Origin: Propioniciclava coleopterorum
GTDB lineage: Bacteria > Actinomycetota > Actinomycetes > Propionibacteriales > Propionibacteriaceae
DNA: 64,000 nt
NCBI RefSeq assembly: GCF_011393335.1
Contig: NZ_CP049865.1
Coordinates: 2,808,722-2,872,721 of the forward strand
Reading direction: 5' to 3'
A program made the translations under genes and the position numbers. The notes beneath the pieces are model-generated. The model was not told the DNA's origin. It ran no database searches and was given only the letters and a program-made list of their open reading frames with translations. This document shows positions 1-8,243 of the stretch, in pieces (within the stretch, counting starts at the first letter, position 1; the number at the start of each line of letters is the position of its first letter).

Positions 1-944
1 ACCCGCTGCTCGCGGTGCCACAGGTAGACCGAGTCGTCCTCGGCGACCAGCGCCTGCAGCCAGCCGGTGGGGCGTCCCACGGCCTGGAACGCGCCCCCGA
101 GGTTGACCGCTCCCAGGCTCACCCGGGTGGCGTCGACACCGCCGCCGAGCGCGGTCGCGGCCAGGGCGAGCGCGTGCACGCGGGCGTGCGGCGCGAGGTC
201 GGGGCGGGGGGCGTCCTCGCCGACCGCGCCGCGGTCGCCGAGCCGCCACCAGCGGACCCCGGCGGTCGGCTGCGGGGCGGCGAGCAGCAGGCCGCCGCCG
301 GGGCGCGGGGCCAGCGCGGGCGCGCGGGTGCCGTCGTCGATCTCGCCGACGTCGCGCCAGGTGCCCCGCTCGCCGGCCAGCAGCGCGAGCCGGCCCGCGG
401 CGGGCAGCGCGGCCGTGAGGCGTCCGCGATGCACGACCAGGCCGGGCGCGCCGTCGCACGGGCCGAGGTCGGCCCCCGCGACCCAGCCGCCCTCGGCGGG
501 GCGGTGCCAGTGCCGGGCGCGGCCGGCGCTCACGACGACCGCGTGCAGCACCGGCCCGGACGCGACGAGCGCGACCTGTTCGCCCGGGCCCAGGTCTGCG
601 GTGCGGGCCCAGTCCAGCGGCTCGCCGGCCGGGTCGTGGCGCCACTCGGCCACGCCGGAGTCGTCGGGGACGAGCGCGACCAGTTCCCCGCGCCGCCAGA
701 AGGGCGAGTCGGGGAGTTGGGCCAGCGCGGCCGGCGCGGTGGAGGCCGCCGTCAGGGTGGCGCCGCGGTCCCAGCCGCGGTCGGGCCGGCCTTGGGTGCG
801 GTGGTAGTGCTCCAGCCGGACGCCGTCGGCGTCCGCGCGGCGCACCAGGGCGTCCAGCCGCGGCGCGCGCAGCAGCGCCCGCCAGCGGCCGGTGTCGCCG
901 GCGATGGTCGACTGGATCATGCTCGTGGAACCGATGGGCAGCAC
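1..944 (-). CDS. Hypothetical protein, C-terminus cut by window edge
   Basis: A reading frame on the minus strand stays open from about position 944 to the window edge, so the stop codon is missing and at least 314 codons are visible. I recognise no family. The protein is rich in Trp, Gly and Asp with recurring short blocks of the type GxWxxG, RxW and LWHRE, which loosely resembles a beta-propeller or lectin-like repeat protein; this is inference only. No signal peptide is visible. Two starts are possible: GTG at 944, with TATCTT six bases upstream as expected for a leaderless actinobacterial gene, or ATG at 920 (MIQSTIAGDT), which has no Shine-Dalgarno. I prefer 944. The gene is divergent from the MDMPI-like gene starting at 1007. 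Plus-strand frames across this stretch are shadows. Confidence 0.6.
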   Translation of the reverse strand, partial: MLPIGSTSMIQSTIAGDTGRWRALLRAPRLDALVRRADADGVRLEHYHRTQGRPDRGWDRGATLTAASTAPAALAQLPDSPFWRRGELVALVPDDSGVAEWRHDPAGEPLDWARTADLGPGEQVALVASGPVLHAVVVSAGRARHWHRPAEGGWVAGADLGPCDGAPGLVVHRGRLTAALPAAGRLALLAGERGTWRDVGEIDDGTRAPALAPRPGGGLLLAAPQPTAGVRWWRLGDRGAVGEDAPRPDLAPHARVHALALAATALGGGVDATRVSLGAVNLGGAFQAVGRPTGWLQALVAEDDSVYLWHREQR

Positions 945-1006
945 GCGGACAAGATAGCGAGGGACGCGGTCGAAGGCCCCACCCGCGAGGAACTAGGGTG
1001 ACCGGC

Positions 1007-1771
1007 ATGAGCGAGGTTCAAGACTTCCGGGCCATGGGCGAAGCCCTCGGGGACGCCGGCGCGATCCTGCGCGGCAACGCGGGCAGCGCCGGCCTGGACG
1101 CCCCCGTGCCGACCGCCCCGGGCTGGGCCGTCCGGGACCTGGTCGCGCATCAGGGCATGGTGCACCGCTGGGCGACGGGCTACCTGACGCGCGGGCCGCG
1201 CCGCGAGGCGGCCGACGTGCTCGCCGAGGCGGCGGCGTCGACGGACCTGCTCGACTGGTTCGACGACGGGCTGGTGGACCTGCTGAACGCGTTCGCGTCG
1301 CTCCCGGTCGACGCCGAACTGCGGTTCTTCCTGCCGGACGCGCCGCCGCCGCGCGACGCCTGGCTGCGGCGGCAGGTGCACGAGACGTCGGTGCACGCGA
1401 TCGACGCGATGGCGGCCCGGCTGGGGCGCCTCCCCGCGGCGTCCGAGCTGTGGCTGGACCCGCGGCTGGCCGCCGACGGCGTGGATGAACTGCTGACCGG
1501 CTTCGTCGCGCGCGACGGGCTGCTGCGCGCCGACCCGCCCCGCCGCGTCCGGTTCGACGCCACCGACGTGGGCCGCTCCTGGCTGCTGGAGGCGCGTCCC
1601 GACGGGACCACCGTCACGCGGGTGGACGCCGGGGCGGACGCCGACGCGACCGTCGCGGGGACCGCCCGCGAGCTGTACCTGCGCGTCTGGAACCGCGGTG
1701 AGGGCGGCACCGCGTCCGACCCGGGGTTCTGGGACGCCTGGCGCGCCGCGGTCAAGGTCGCCTGGTCCTGA
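1007..1771 (+). CDS. Maleylpyruvate isomerase/MDMPI-family mycothiol-dependent enzyme
   Basis: About 254 residues with the DinB/MDMPI architecture: an N-terminal four-helix metal-binding domain followed by a C-terminal SCP2-like domain. The usual metal ligands are visible as VRDLVAHQGMVHRW (near residue 45) and RRQVHETSVHAID (near residue 125), giving the H...ExxxH pattern. Members use mycothiol as cofactor in actinobacteria, for isomerisation of maleylpyruvate or for thiol transfer; the actual substrate cannot be read here. TAGGGT lies seven bases before ATG 1007, fitting leaderless transcription, so this ATG is preferred over the in-frame GTG at 998. The stop overlaps the next gene by one base (TGATG), so the two are probably co-translated. 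Confidence 0.75.
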   Translation: MSEVQDFRAMGEALGDAGAILRGNAGSAGLDAPVPTAPGWAVRDLVAHQGMVHRWATGYLTRGPRREAADVLAEAAASTDLLDWFDDGLVDLLNAFASLPVDAELRFFLPDAPPPRDAWLRRQVHETSVHAIDAMAARLGRLPAASELWLDPRLAADGVDELLTGFVARDGLLRADPPRRVRFDATDVGRSWLLEARPDGTTVTRVDAGADADATVAGTARELYLRVWNRGEGGTASDPGFWDAWRAAVKVAWS

Positions 1772-2568
1772 TGCGGATCGACGTCACCGACCCGGCCGAC
1801 CCGCGGCTGGGCGACTATGTCGCGCTGCGCGACACCTCGCTGCGCAAGTCGCTGGAGTCCGAGCGCGGGCTGTTCATCGCCGAGGGCGAGAAGGTGATCC
1901 GCCGCGCCCTGGAGGCCGGATTCACCCCGCGGTCGTTCCTGCTCGCCGAGCGCTGGCTGCCCGGGCTGGCCGACGTGCTGGCGCCGCACACCGACGTCCC
2001 GACCTACGTGGTGAGCGAGGACCTGGCCGAGGCCGTGACGGGCTTCCACGTGCACCGCGGGGCGCTCGCGTCGCTGCACCGGCGCCCGCCGACCCCCGTC
2101 GCCGACCTGCTGGGCGCCCGCCGGCTGGTCGTCGCCGAGGACATCGTCGATCACACCAACGTGGGGGCGATCCTCCGCAACGCGGCCGGGTTGGGCTGGG
2201 ACGGCGTCCTGCTGGCGCCGCGGGCCGCGGACCCGCTGTACCGGCGGGCCATCAAGGTCAGCATGGGCACGGTGTTCTCGCTGCCCTGGGCCCGCCTGGA
2301 GGACTGGGGGACCGCGCTGCCGCTGCTGCGCGAGGCCGGCTTCACCGTGCTGGCGCTCGCGCTCACCCCGGACGCGCTGCCGCTGGACGAGGTCGTCGCG
2401 CGCGGCGTCCCGGACAAGCTGGCGATCGTGGTCGGCACCGAGGGCGAGGGGCTGTCGCAGCGCTGGATCGGGCAGGCGGACGCCGTCGTGTCGATCCCCA
2501 TGCAGCACGGCGTCGACTCGCTCAACGTGGCCGCGGCCACCGCGGTTGCCTGCTGGGCGCTGCGCTGA
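1771..2568 (+). CDS. TrmH/SpoU-family RNA 2'-O-ribose methyltransferase
   Basis: 265 residues. The N-terminal part (SLRKSLESERGLFIAEGEKV) matches the substrate-binding L30e-like domain of SpoU enzymes. The C-terminal part carries the knotted SAM-binding motifs: EDIVDHTNVGAILRNAAGLG near residue 125 (motif 1), VVGTEGEGLS near 220 (motif 2) and IPMQHGVDSLNVAAATAV near 243 (motif 3). Such enzymes methylate the ribose 2'-OH of rRNA or tRNA with SAM; which nucleotide is modified cannot be inferred. The start overlaps the stop of the MDMPI-like gene by one base. Confidence 0.85.
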   Translation: MRIDVTDPADPRLGDYVALRDTSLRKSLESERGLFIAEGEKVIRRALEAGFTPRSFLLAERWLPGLADVLAPHTDVPTYVVSEDLAEAVTGFHVHRGALASLHRRPPTPVADLLGARRLVVAEDIVDHTNVGAILRNAAGLGWDGVLLAPRAADPLYRRAIKVSMGTVFSLPWARLEDWGTALPLLREAGFTVLALALTPDALPLDEVVARGVPDKLAIVVGTEGEGLSQRWIGQADAVVSIPMQHGVDSLNVAAATAVACWALR

Positions 2569-2608
2569 CGGGACGGCCCGCCGCCGCGGCGGCGCTACGG
2601 TGTGGGGC

Positions 2609-3373
2609 GTGATCGAGTTGAGAACCGCCGCCGAGATCGAGCAGATGCGGCCCGCGGGAGCGTTCGTGGCGAGCGTCCTGACCGCCCTGAGGGAGAAGGC
2701 CGCCGTCGGGGTGAACCTGCTGGAACTCGACGAGTTGGCGCACCGGATGATCCGGGACGCTGGGGCCACGTCCTGCTACATCGACTACCACCCCAGCTTC
2801 GGCGCGATGCCCTTCGGCAAGGTGCTGTGCACCTCGGTCAACGACGCCGTCCTGCACGGCCTGCCGTTCGACCACGTGCTGCGCGACGGCGACCTGCTGT
2901 CGGTCGACTTCGCGGCGTCCGTGGACGGCTGGGTCGCCGACTCCGCGCTCAGCGTCGTCGTCGGGACGCCCGCGCCGGAGGACCTGCGCCTCATCGAGGC
3001 CACCGAGGTCGCGCTCGAACGGGCCGTCGCGGCGGCCCGCGTGGGTGCCCGGCTGGGCGACATCGGCGCCGCGATCGGCGGCACCGCCCGCGAGTACGGG
3101 TTCCGGGTGAACACCCAGTTCGGCGGGCACGGCGTGGGACGCACCATGCACGGCGACCCGCACGTCCCCAACGACGCCCGCCCCGGCAAGGGGATGCGGC
3201 TGCGTCCGGGGTTGGTGATCGCGATCGAGCCCTGGTTCATGGCGGGCACGGACGCCCTGCGGACCGACGCCGACGGCTGGACGCTGCGCAGCGTCGACGG
3301 CTCGCGCGGCGCGCACTCCGAGCACACCGTCGCGGTCACCGCCGACGGCCCCGTGGTGCTGACCGCCCGCTGA
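2609..3373 (+). CDS. map: Methionine aminopeptidase, type I
   Basis: 254 residues with the pita-bread metallopeptidase fold. It removes the initiator methionine from nascent proteins after deformylation. Metal ligands are recognisable: D in LLSVDFAASVDGWVAD (two Asp), H in FGGHGVGRTMH, E in IAIEPW and E in GAHSEHTV. The GTG start at 2609 gives MIELRTAAEIEQMRPAG, the usual N-terminus, and TACGGT lies seven bases upstream, consistent with a leaderless message. The in-frame extension upstream (from a TTG near 2546) overlaps the methyltransferase gene and is rejected. The gene is convergent with def about 20 bp away, so both N-terminal maturation enzymes sit together. Confidence 0.93.
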   Translation: MIELRTAAEIEQMRPAGAFVASVLTALREKAAVGVNLLELDELAHRMIRDAGATSCYIDYHPSFGAMPFGKVLCTSVNDAVLHGLPFDHVLRDGDLLSVDFAASVDGWVADSALSVVVGTPAPEDLRLIEATEVALERAVAAARVGARLGDIGAAIGGTAREYGFRVNTQFGGHGVGRTMHGDPHVPNDARPGKGMRLRPGLVIAIEPWFMAGTDALRTDADGWTLRSVDGSRGAHSEHTVAVTADGPVVLTAR

Positions 3374-3393
3374 GGGACGTCGGGGCGCCGCGG

Positions 3394-3984
3394 TCAGTCG
3401 TCCGCGGTGACCTTCTTGGGGTGCACGGGCCAGTCCGCGGGGTAGAGGTGGGCGAGGTCGTTCTTCTGCTGCTCGAGCTTGCGGTAGGTGCGCGTCGAGA
3501 GCCGATCGCCGAAGACGATGCCGTTGAGGTGGTCGGTCTCGTGCTGCAGGCAGCGGGCCAGCGTGCCGGTGCCCTCCACCGTCACGGGCTCGCCCCACGG
3601 GTCCTGGCCGGTGCAGGTGGCGCGGTCGGGCCGCGCCAGCGGCTGGTAGCCGCCCGGGAACGACAGGCAGCCCTCCTCGGTCGACTCCAGGCGGCGCGCC
3701 TTGCCGGTCGGCGTGGTGACCTCCGGGTTGCAGATCGCGCCGATCCGGATCCGCTCGTCGGCGTCGGGGCACTCGTACACGAACAGCGCGACGTCGCGTC
3801 CGACCTGGGTCGCGGCCAGTCCGACGCCGCTCGCGGCGCGCATGGTCGCGAACATGTCGCGGACCAGGGCGTGGAGGTCCTCGTCGAACTCGGTGACCGG
3901 CTTGGTCTGCTCGTGCATGACCGGCTCGCCCCATCGCGTGATGGGCAGCACGGTCCCGCCTGTCATCAGGTCGGTGATGGGCAT
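3394..3984 (-). CDS. def: Peptide deformylase
   Basis: 196 residues. It removes the N-formyl group from the initiator Met of nascent chains using Fe2+ or another divalent metal. All three signature motifs are present: GVGLAATQVG (residues ~53-62), EGCLSFPG (~104-111, metal Cys) and QHETDHLNG (~146-154, HExxH). The N-terminus MPITDLMTGGTVLPITRWG is like that of other actinobacterial deformylases. Start ATG at 3984 has GAGGAG nine bases upstream. The frame runs open far upstream (to 6300) but that part is antisense to xerC and meaningless. The gene is divergent from xerC with a ~60 bp gap. Confidence 0.95.
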   Translation of the reverse strand: MPITDLMTGGTVLPITRWGEPVMHEQTKPVTEFDEDLHALVRDMFATMRAASGVGLAATQVGRDVALFVYECPDADERIRIGAICNPEVTTPTGKARRLESTEEGCLSFPGGYQPLARPDRATCTGQDPWGEPVTVEGTGTLARCLQHETDHLNGIVFGDRLSTRTYRKLEQQKNDLAHLYPADWPVHPKKVTADD

Positions 3985-4044
3985 CGAAGAACTCCTCGCG
4001 TGGCAACGTCTTGGGCAACCCTCACATTCTGGCACGCTGGCGCC

Positions 4045-5082
4045 ATGGACCCCGCCCGACGCTCGCCCCACCCCGGGGACGCGCCGCGCCCCGGCGCGGC
4101 CGGCGCCGGCTCCGTCGCGTCCGGCTCGGGTGATCGCGGCGTGACTGCGCGTGGGGACGAGCCCGGGACCGGACTGCTGCGGGACCTGACCGCGTGGTCC
4201 GAGCACCTCCACTGGGAGCGCAATCTGTCCGCGCACACCCGGCGCGCCTACGGGGGCGACCTGGACGACCTCGCCGGCTGGCTGGCCCGCCACGGGGTCG
4301 GGGCCTGGGGGGAGGTCGACCACCGCCTGCTGCGCGCGTGGCTGGCCGACCTGCACCGCCGCGGCGCCGAGCGCACGACCATGGCGCGCCGGGCCACGGC
4401 CGCGCGCATGTTCTTCCGGTGGGCGGCGGCCCGGGGGCTGATCGCCGCCAACCCGGCGAGCGCGCTGGAGGCGCCGCGCGCCGCGCGGACGCTGCCGCCC
4501 ACGCTGGACCGCGGCGTCGCCGACGGCCTGTTCGCCCACCTGGAGGCCGCGGTCGCCGAGGCGGAGGACCCGGCCGCCGACGCGCTGGCCCGCCGCGACC
4601 TGGCCATGATCGAGGTGCTCTACAGCGCCGGGCTGCGCGTGGCCGAATTGTGCTCGCTCACCCCCGCGGGCATCGACTGGGACCGCGGCCTGCTGCACGT
4701 GGTCGGGAAGGGGAACAAGGAGCGCAGCACGCCCCTGGGGCGCCCCGCCGAGAAGGCGCTGCGCGCCTGGATCGCAGCCCGCCCCCGGGTCGCGAAGCCG
4801 GACACCACCGAGGTGTTCGTCGGCGCGCGCGGCGCGGCCATCGACCCGCGGGTGGTCCGCAGGGTGGTGCACGCTGCCCTCGAGGCCGTGCCGGACGCCC
4901 CCGATCTGGGCCCGCACGGGCTTCGGCACGCGATGGCCACGCACCTGCTCGAGGGCGGGGCCGACCTGCGCAGCGTGCAGGAGATCCTCGGCCACTCGTC
5001 GCTGGCCACCACGCAGATCTACACCCACGTGACGAACGAGCGCCTCCGGGACGCCTTCCGCCAGGCACACCCGCGCGCCTGA
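4045..5082 (+). CDS. xerC: Tyrosine recombinase XerC
   Basis: A site-specific tyrosine recombinase that, with XerD, resolves chromosome dimers at dif. The SAM-like N-terminal core-binding domain begins at LLRDLTAWSEHLHWERNLS. The catalytic domain shows all active-site residues: Arg in AGLRVAEL, Lys in GKGNKERSTP, HGLRHAMATHLLEGG (HxxR), His in LGHSSLATTQ and the nucleophile in IYTHV. The start is uncertain. ATG 4045 gives 345 residues with a disordered Pro/Gly/Ala-rich leader; GTG 4141 gives 313, closer to the usual ~300. Neither has a good ribosome binding site. Assignment to XerC rather than XerD rests on the context with M23 peptidase and rpsB downstream, as in other actinobacteria. Confidence 0.88.
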   Translation: MDPARRSPHPGDAPRPGAAGAGSVASGSGDRGVTARGDEPGTGLLRDLTAWSEHLHWERNLSAHTRRAYGGDLDDLAGWLARHGVGAWGEVDHRLLRAWLADLHRRGAERTTMARRATAARMFFRWAAARGLIAANPASALEAPRAARTLPPTLDRGVADGLFAHLEAAVAEAEDPAADALARRDLAMIEVLYSAGLRVAELCSLTPAGIDWDRGLLHVVGKGNKERSTPLGRPAEKALRAWIAARPRVAKPDTTEVFVGARGAAIDPRVVRRVVHAALEAVPDAPDLGPHGLRHAMATHLLEGGADLRSVQEILGHSSLATTQIYTHVTNERLRDAFRQAHPRA

Positions 5083-5229
5083 AGCCCACCTCGACCGGCG
5101 CGGCCAGGCGTCACGCCCGGTGGGCCCGCGCCCGCATCCCTGAACCGGCGCTCGGTGCAGGAACGTCACCGCCCCCGGGTGGAACACCGACGTGAGCACA
5201 GCGCCGGCCACCTGAGCTAGCGTTCCGCC

Positions 5230-5652
5230 ATGGCTTACGAGGTCAAGACCCTTCCGCGTGAGGGTGGGGTGGCGGAGTTCCTCGCCGGCGTGGAGCCGCC
5301 GCGCCGACGCGAGCAGGGGTTCGAGTTGCTGGCGATCTTCGGCGAGGTCACCGGCGCCCCCGCGGTCCTGTGGGGCCCGTCGATGGTCGGCTTCGGGGAG
5401 GTCACCTACCGGTACGAGAGCGGCCACAGCGGCCGCAGCTACAAGGTGGGCTTCAGTCCGCGCAAGGCCAACCTCGTGCTCTACGGGCTCGACTGGTACG
5501 GCAGCGCGTCCGACCTCCTCGACCGGTTGGGACCCCACAAGCGCGGCAAGAGCTGCGTGTACGTCACCAACCTCGACAAGGTCGACCACGAGGTGCTCAA
5601 AGCGCTGATCCGCCGCGCCTGGGGGTCCCCCTCGCCCCTTCCGGAGGCCTGA
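5230..5652 (+). CDS. DUF1801-domain protein
   Basis: 140 residues. Recognised from the DUF1801 (YdhG-like) pattern: WGPSMVGFGEVTYRYESG, then VGFSPRKANLVLYGL, then LGPHKRGKSCVYVTNLDKVD and a final VLKALIRRAW helix. The family is small, soluble and of unknown biochemical role. TAGCGT ends six bases before ATG 5230, consistent with a leaderless transcript. It stands alone between xerC and a lower-GC stretch. Confidence 0.8.
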   Translation: MAYEVKTLPREGGVAEFLAGVEPPRRREQGFELLAIFGEVTGAPAVLWGPSMVGFGEVTYRYESGHSGRSYKVGFSPRKANLVLYGLDWYGSASDLLDRLGPHKRGKSCVYVTNLDKVDHEVLKALIRRAWGSPSPLPEA

Positions 5653-5884
5653 GCGGGGCGCTCCTGGGACCGAGGCCCGGCCTCGAGCGGTGCGGGCGGT
5701 GCACTCACCCGAGGCGCACGCCCGGATGGTGCCCGCCCCGAGGGTGCACGCCCCTGTCCGTCGGGCTCGGTAGAGGGGTCGGTGGCGCGTCCACGGTGGC
5801 CATGTGTTGGTTACGAGACTCGTCCTGAGCGCAACGCCTCTGTTGTGCGCTCCAGGGCCGGCGCCGCAGAGTAGGCTGACGCGG

Positions 5885-6468
5885 GTGTCCATCCGCAACG
5901 GCGCTGGGGCGCTCACTCTGATGATCCTCGCTGCCACGCTGCTCGTCGGGTGCGGTTCGGAGAAGGCCGGTCGCGCCCGTGAAGTATGTCTCGGTGCTGC
6001 GATGGCGCGAGGCGGAGGAGTCGGTAAAGCGATCATCCACTCTGTGAGAGGGGGGATCGTGCAGACGGGCCTGTCATCGTCGGCGGAGACTGGATCGTAA
6101 CTGAACGCGAAGCCGGCATTGATTCGAACGGAATGGCGGTGGAATGGCGAGAGGGTTCCAAGTACCCGTGGGTGTGCACCGTCGACTCCGATGAATTGGC
6201 GGACTTCTCGTTCGCGCGGGGTCCTCAACGTGTGATGCAAACGTCGCCAGCGCAGCAGTCCGCGGCGCCTGAACCACCGAGGCGGTCCTCGGCCACGCAA
6301 CTTTGCGCCATCAAGGGAAACATCTCAGTCAAGACCGGGGAACGGATTTATCACGTGCCAGGTCAGGAGTATTACGAGCAAACGGTCATCAATGAGGCGT
6401 ATGGCGAACGTTGGTTCTGCACCGAGCGTGAGGCACGGGCCGCGGGCTGGCGGAAGTCTCGCGCGTAG
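5885..6468 (+). CDS. Putative lipoprotein with sunset-like C-terminal domain (split by a homopolymer frameshift)
   Basis: GTG 5885, with TAGGCT seven bases upstream, opens a lipoprotein signal peptide: SIRNGAGALTLMILAATLLVGCG, with the lipobox Cys after LLVG. This frame closes at 6100. The coding signal continues in the next frame up to 6468 and ends with a domain of the type IKGNIS...GERIYHVPGQ-YY...GERWFCTEREARAAGWR, the 'sunset' pattern found at the C-terminus of secreted actinobacterial proteins. Adding one G to the G6 run at 6050-6055 joins both parts into a 194-residue protein (GDRADGPVIVGGDWIVTERE at the joint). The segment is visibly less GC-rich than its neighbours, suggesting recent acquisition. 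Function unknown. A true pseudogene is the alternative. Confidence 0.6.
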
Positions 6469-6686
6469 CAGGAGACGTGGCGTGCCGAGAACTTGGGCGT
6501 TGCCGTATCCCACTCGGGATGCGAAGCGACGTCAGAATGCGACGATGCCTGTGGACCACGATGTTCACCCACCCCGGACGCTGATCCGTCAGAGCCAAGT
6601 GCTGGGTCGAGGCGCATGGATACCGCGCAGGGCAAGGAGACTTCGGATGTGCCGCTGTTCGTCCGGCCTCGACTGATCGGTACCCC

Positions 6687-7709
6687 CTACCCGATCCAAG
6701 GCAGCGGATCGACTTGACGACCATCGACCTTGGTCGAAAAGTGCAAGTGACAGCCGGTCGACCAGCCCGTGCTCCCCATGGTCCCCACCTGCTGGCCGCG
6801 GGTGACGCGGTCGCCGGCGCGCACCCGATAGCCCTGGGCGTGCAGGTACACCGTCTGGAGCCGGACGCCGGCGACCGGGCCGTGGTCGATGACCAGCCGC
6901 CAGCCGCCCGAGGCGTCGAAGCCCATGTGGCTGACCGTCCCGTCGCCGGCGGCGAACAGGGGCGTCCCGCAAGCGTTCGACAGGTCGACCCCGGCGTGCA
7001 GGCGCCACTGCTTGAAGATCGGGTGGAAACGCGGGCCGAAGCGCGATCCGAGCCGGGCGTCGGCGGGGTGGCTCAGGATGCCGCCGCCCGGCGGTGGGGC
7101 TCCCGAGGTGGCTCCCGGTGTCCCGGCCTCGGCCGCGGCTCGCGCCGCCTGGGCGCGCTGGGAGGCCCGTTCGGTCACGGCCGCCGCGGCGGTGTCGGGC
7201 AGCAGCAGGGGGACTCCGCCGCCCGTCGGCACGGGATCGAGGTAGTCTTCGCCCCGCTTCAGGCCCCAGTGCAGGCAGGCGGCCGCCGGGCACGGGTGGC
7301 CGGCGGCGAGCCTGCCCACCACGTCGCCCGCGGCCACGGCTCGCCCGGTCTCGATGCTCGCCTCGACGGGCTCAAGGGTGGTCCTGGTGCCGTCGTCGTG
7401 GGCGATGACCAGCACGGGCCGACCCGCCAGCGTGGCGGCGAAGCTCACCACCCCGGAACGCGGCGCCCGGACCTCCTCGCCGATCTCGCCGGCGAGATCC
7501 ACACCGCGATGCCCGGCGCCCCAGGCCACCTCGGGCGGGTCGAAGCCACGCACGATGGCACCCGACACCGGCCAGCCCGCACCGGCCGCCGCCGTCGGCG
7601 GCGCGAACGCACCCCAGGCCAGGGCGACCAGGATCAGACACGCCGCCCGCCGCAGCCAGGCGCCGAGGGCGCGCTCGGCCCGGCTCCCGCGCGCTGGCGC
7701 CGCCCGCAT
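6687..7709 (-). CDS. Secreted M23-family peptidase with two LytM-like domains
   Basis: 340 residues from ATG 7709. A hydrophobic segment (ACLILVALAWGAFAPPTAAAGAG) acts as signal peptide or anchor. The first M23 domain (~residues 45-165) keeps HRGVD but ends in CLHWGLKRGEDYLDP, the form seen in the M23 proteins that commonly sit beside rpsB; one His of the HxH motif is replaced by Cys, so it may be inactive. After an Ala/Gly-rich linker comes a second, canonical domain with RFGPRFHP, HAGVDLS and CHLHFSTKVDGRQVDP, giving the full HxxxD/HxH zinc set. This domain probably cleaves peptidoglycan cross-bridges. The frame stays open to GTG 7886, so an extra ~59 residues built of 9-residue repeats may also be translated; see the repeat entry. 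Confidence 0.85.
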   Translation of the reverse strand: MRAAPARGSRAERALGAWLRRAACLILVALAWGAFAPPTAAAGAGWPVSGAIVRGFDPPEVAWGAGHRGVDLAGEIGEEVRAPRSGVVSFAATLAGRPVLVIAHDDGTRTTLEPVEASIETGRAVAAGDVVGRLAAGHPCPAAACLHWGLKRGEDYLDPVPTGGGVPLLLPDTAAAAVTERASQRAQAARAAAEAGTPGATSGAPPPGGGILSHPADARLGSRFGPRFHPIFKQWRLHAGVDLSNACGTPLFAAGDGTVSHMGFDASGGWRLVIDHGPVAGVRLQTVYLHAQGYRVRAGDRVTRGQQVGTMGSTGWSTGCHLHFSTKVDGRQVDPLPWIG

Positions 7710-7856
7710 CACGATGGTTCCCCGCTCCGCCGGCTGCACGATGGCCTCCTGGTCCGGTGGTTGCGCGCCGGTTGCTCGCTGTGCCAACCGCGCGTCGGGA
7801 ACGCGCTGTGCTGACTGCACGTTGGTCTCTCGCTGTGCTGGCTGCACGATGGTCTC
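7695..7856 (-). repeat. 27-bp (9-residue) imperfect tandem repeats before the M23 gene
   Basis: Read on the minus strand, six adjacent 27-base units start with a form of GAGACCATCGTGCAGCC. Units 1, 2 and 5 are close to each other; 3, 4 and 6 are diverged. In the frame of the M23 peptidase they encode ETIVQPAQR, ETNVQSAQR, VPDARLAQR, ATGAQPPDQ, EAIVQPAER and GTIVMRAAP. The unit length keeps the frame and no stop occurs, so they may form a cytoplasmic tail ahead of the signal/anchor helix, or an untranslated leader if translation begins at ATG 7709. Confidence 0.65.
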
Positions 7857-8243
7857 CGCTCCCGCTCGTCCAGGTCTCATGGGCACGTTAGGAACCCCGC
7901 GTCAGGGACCGGCGGTGTCCTCGGCACAGGCAAGCGACCCTTTCGGTCGGACCCCCGTGCCGCAGAGTGGGCGTCCGCGCTGCAGGGCTCGCCGCGGTCG
8001 CAAGGGTGGGACACGTGATTGGAGCGGACGCATGCCGGCCGTCCACGTCAGATGCCCATGCCGCGGATGGAGGTCGAGGGGGAGCGTCCGGCGTCAAGCG
8101 GGCGAGCGCGCGGGACACCGCGCGCCGGCCGACACCCGCCCAGCAGAGGTTGGTCGACTCCGAGGGAGGCCGCGAGAGTTCGAGGTGATCCCGCCCTCTG
8201 CACACCGTCGGGTGGCGGCATCGGCGTGCGCGACTGTCGCCAG
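7857..8243. other. Gene-free stretch between M23 gene and repeat field
   Basis: Apart from the possible 5' end of the M23 gene (to 7886), no convincing coding frame is seen on either strand. The open frames here lack ribosome binding sites and have arginine-rich shadow composition. No tRNA or terminator is recognised. Confidence 0.5.
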
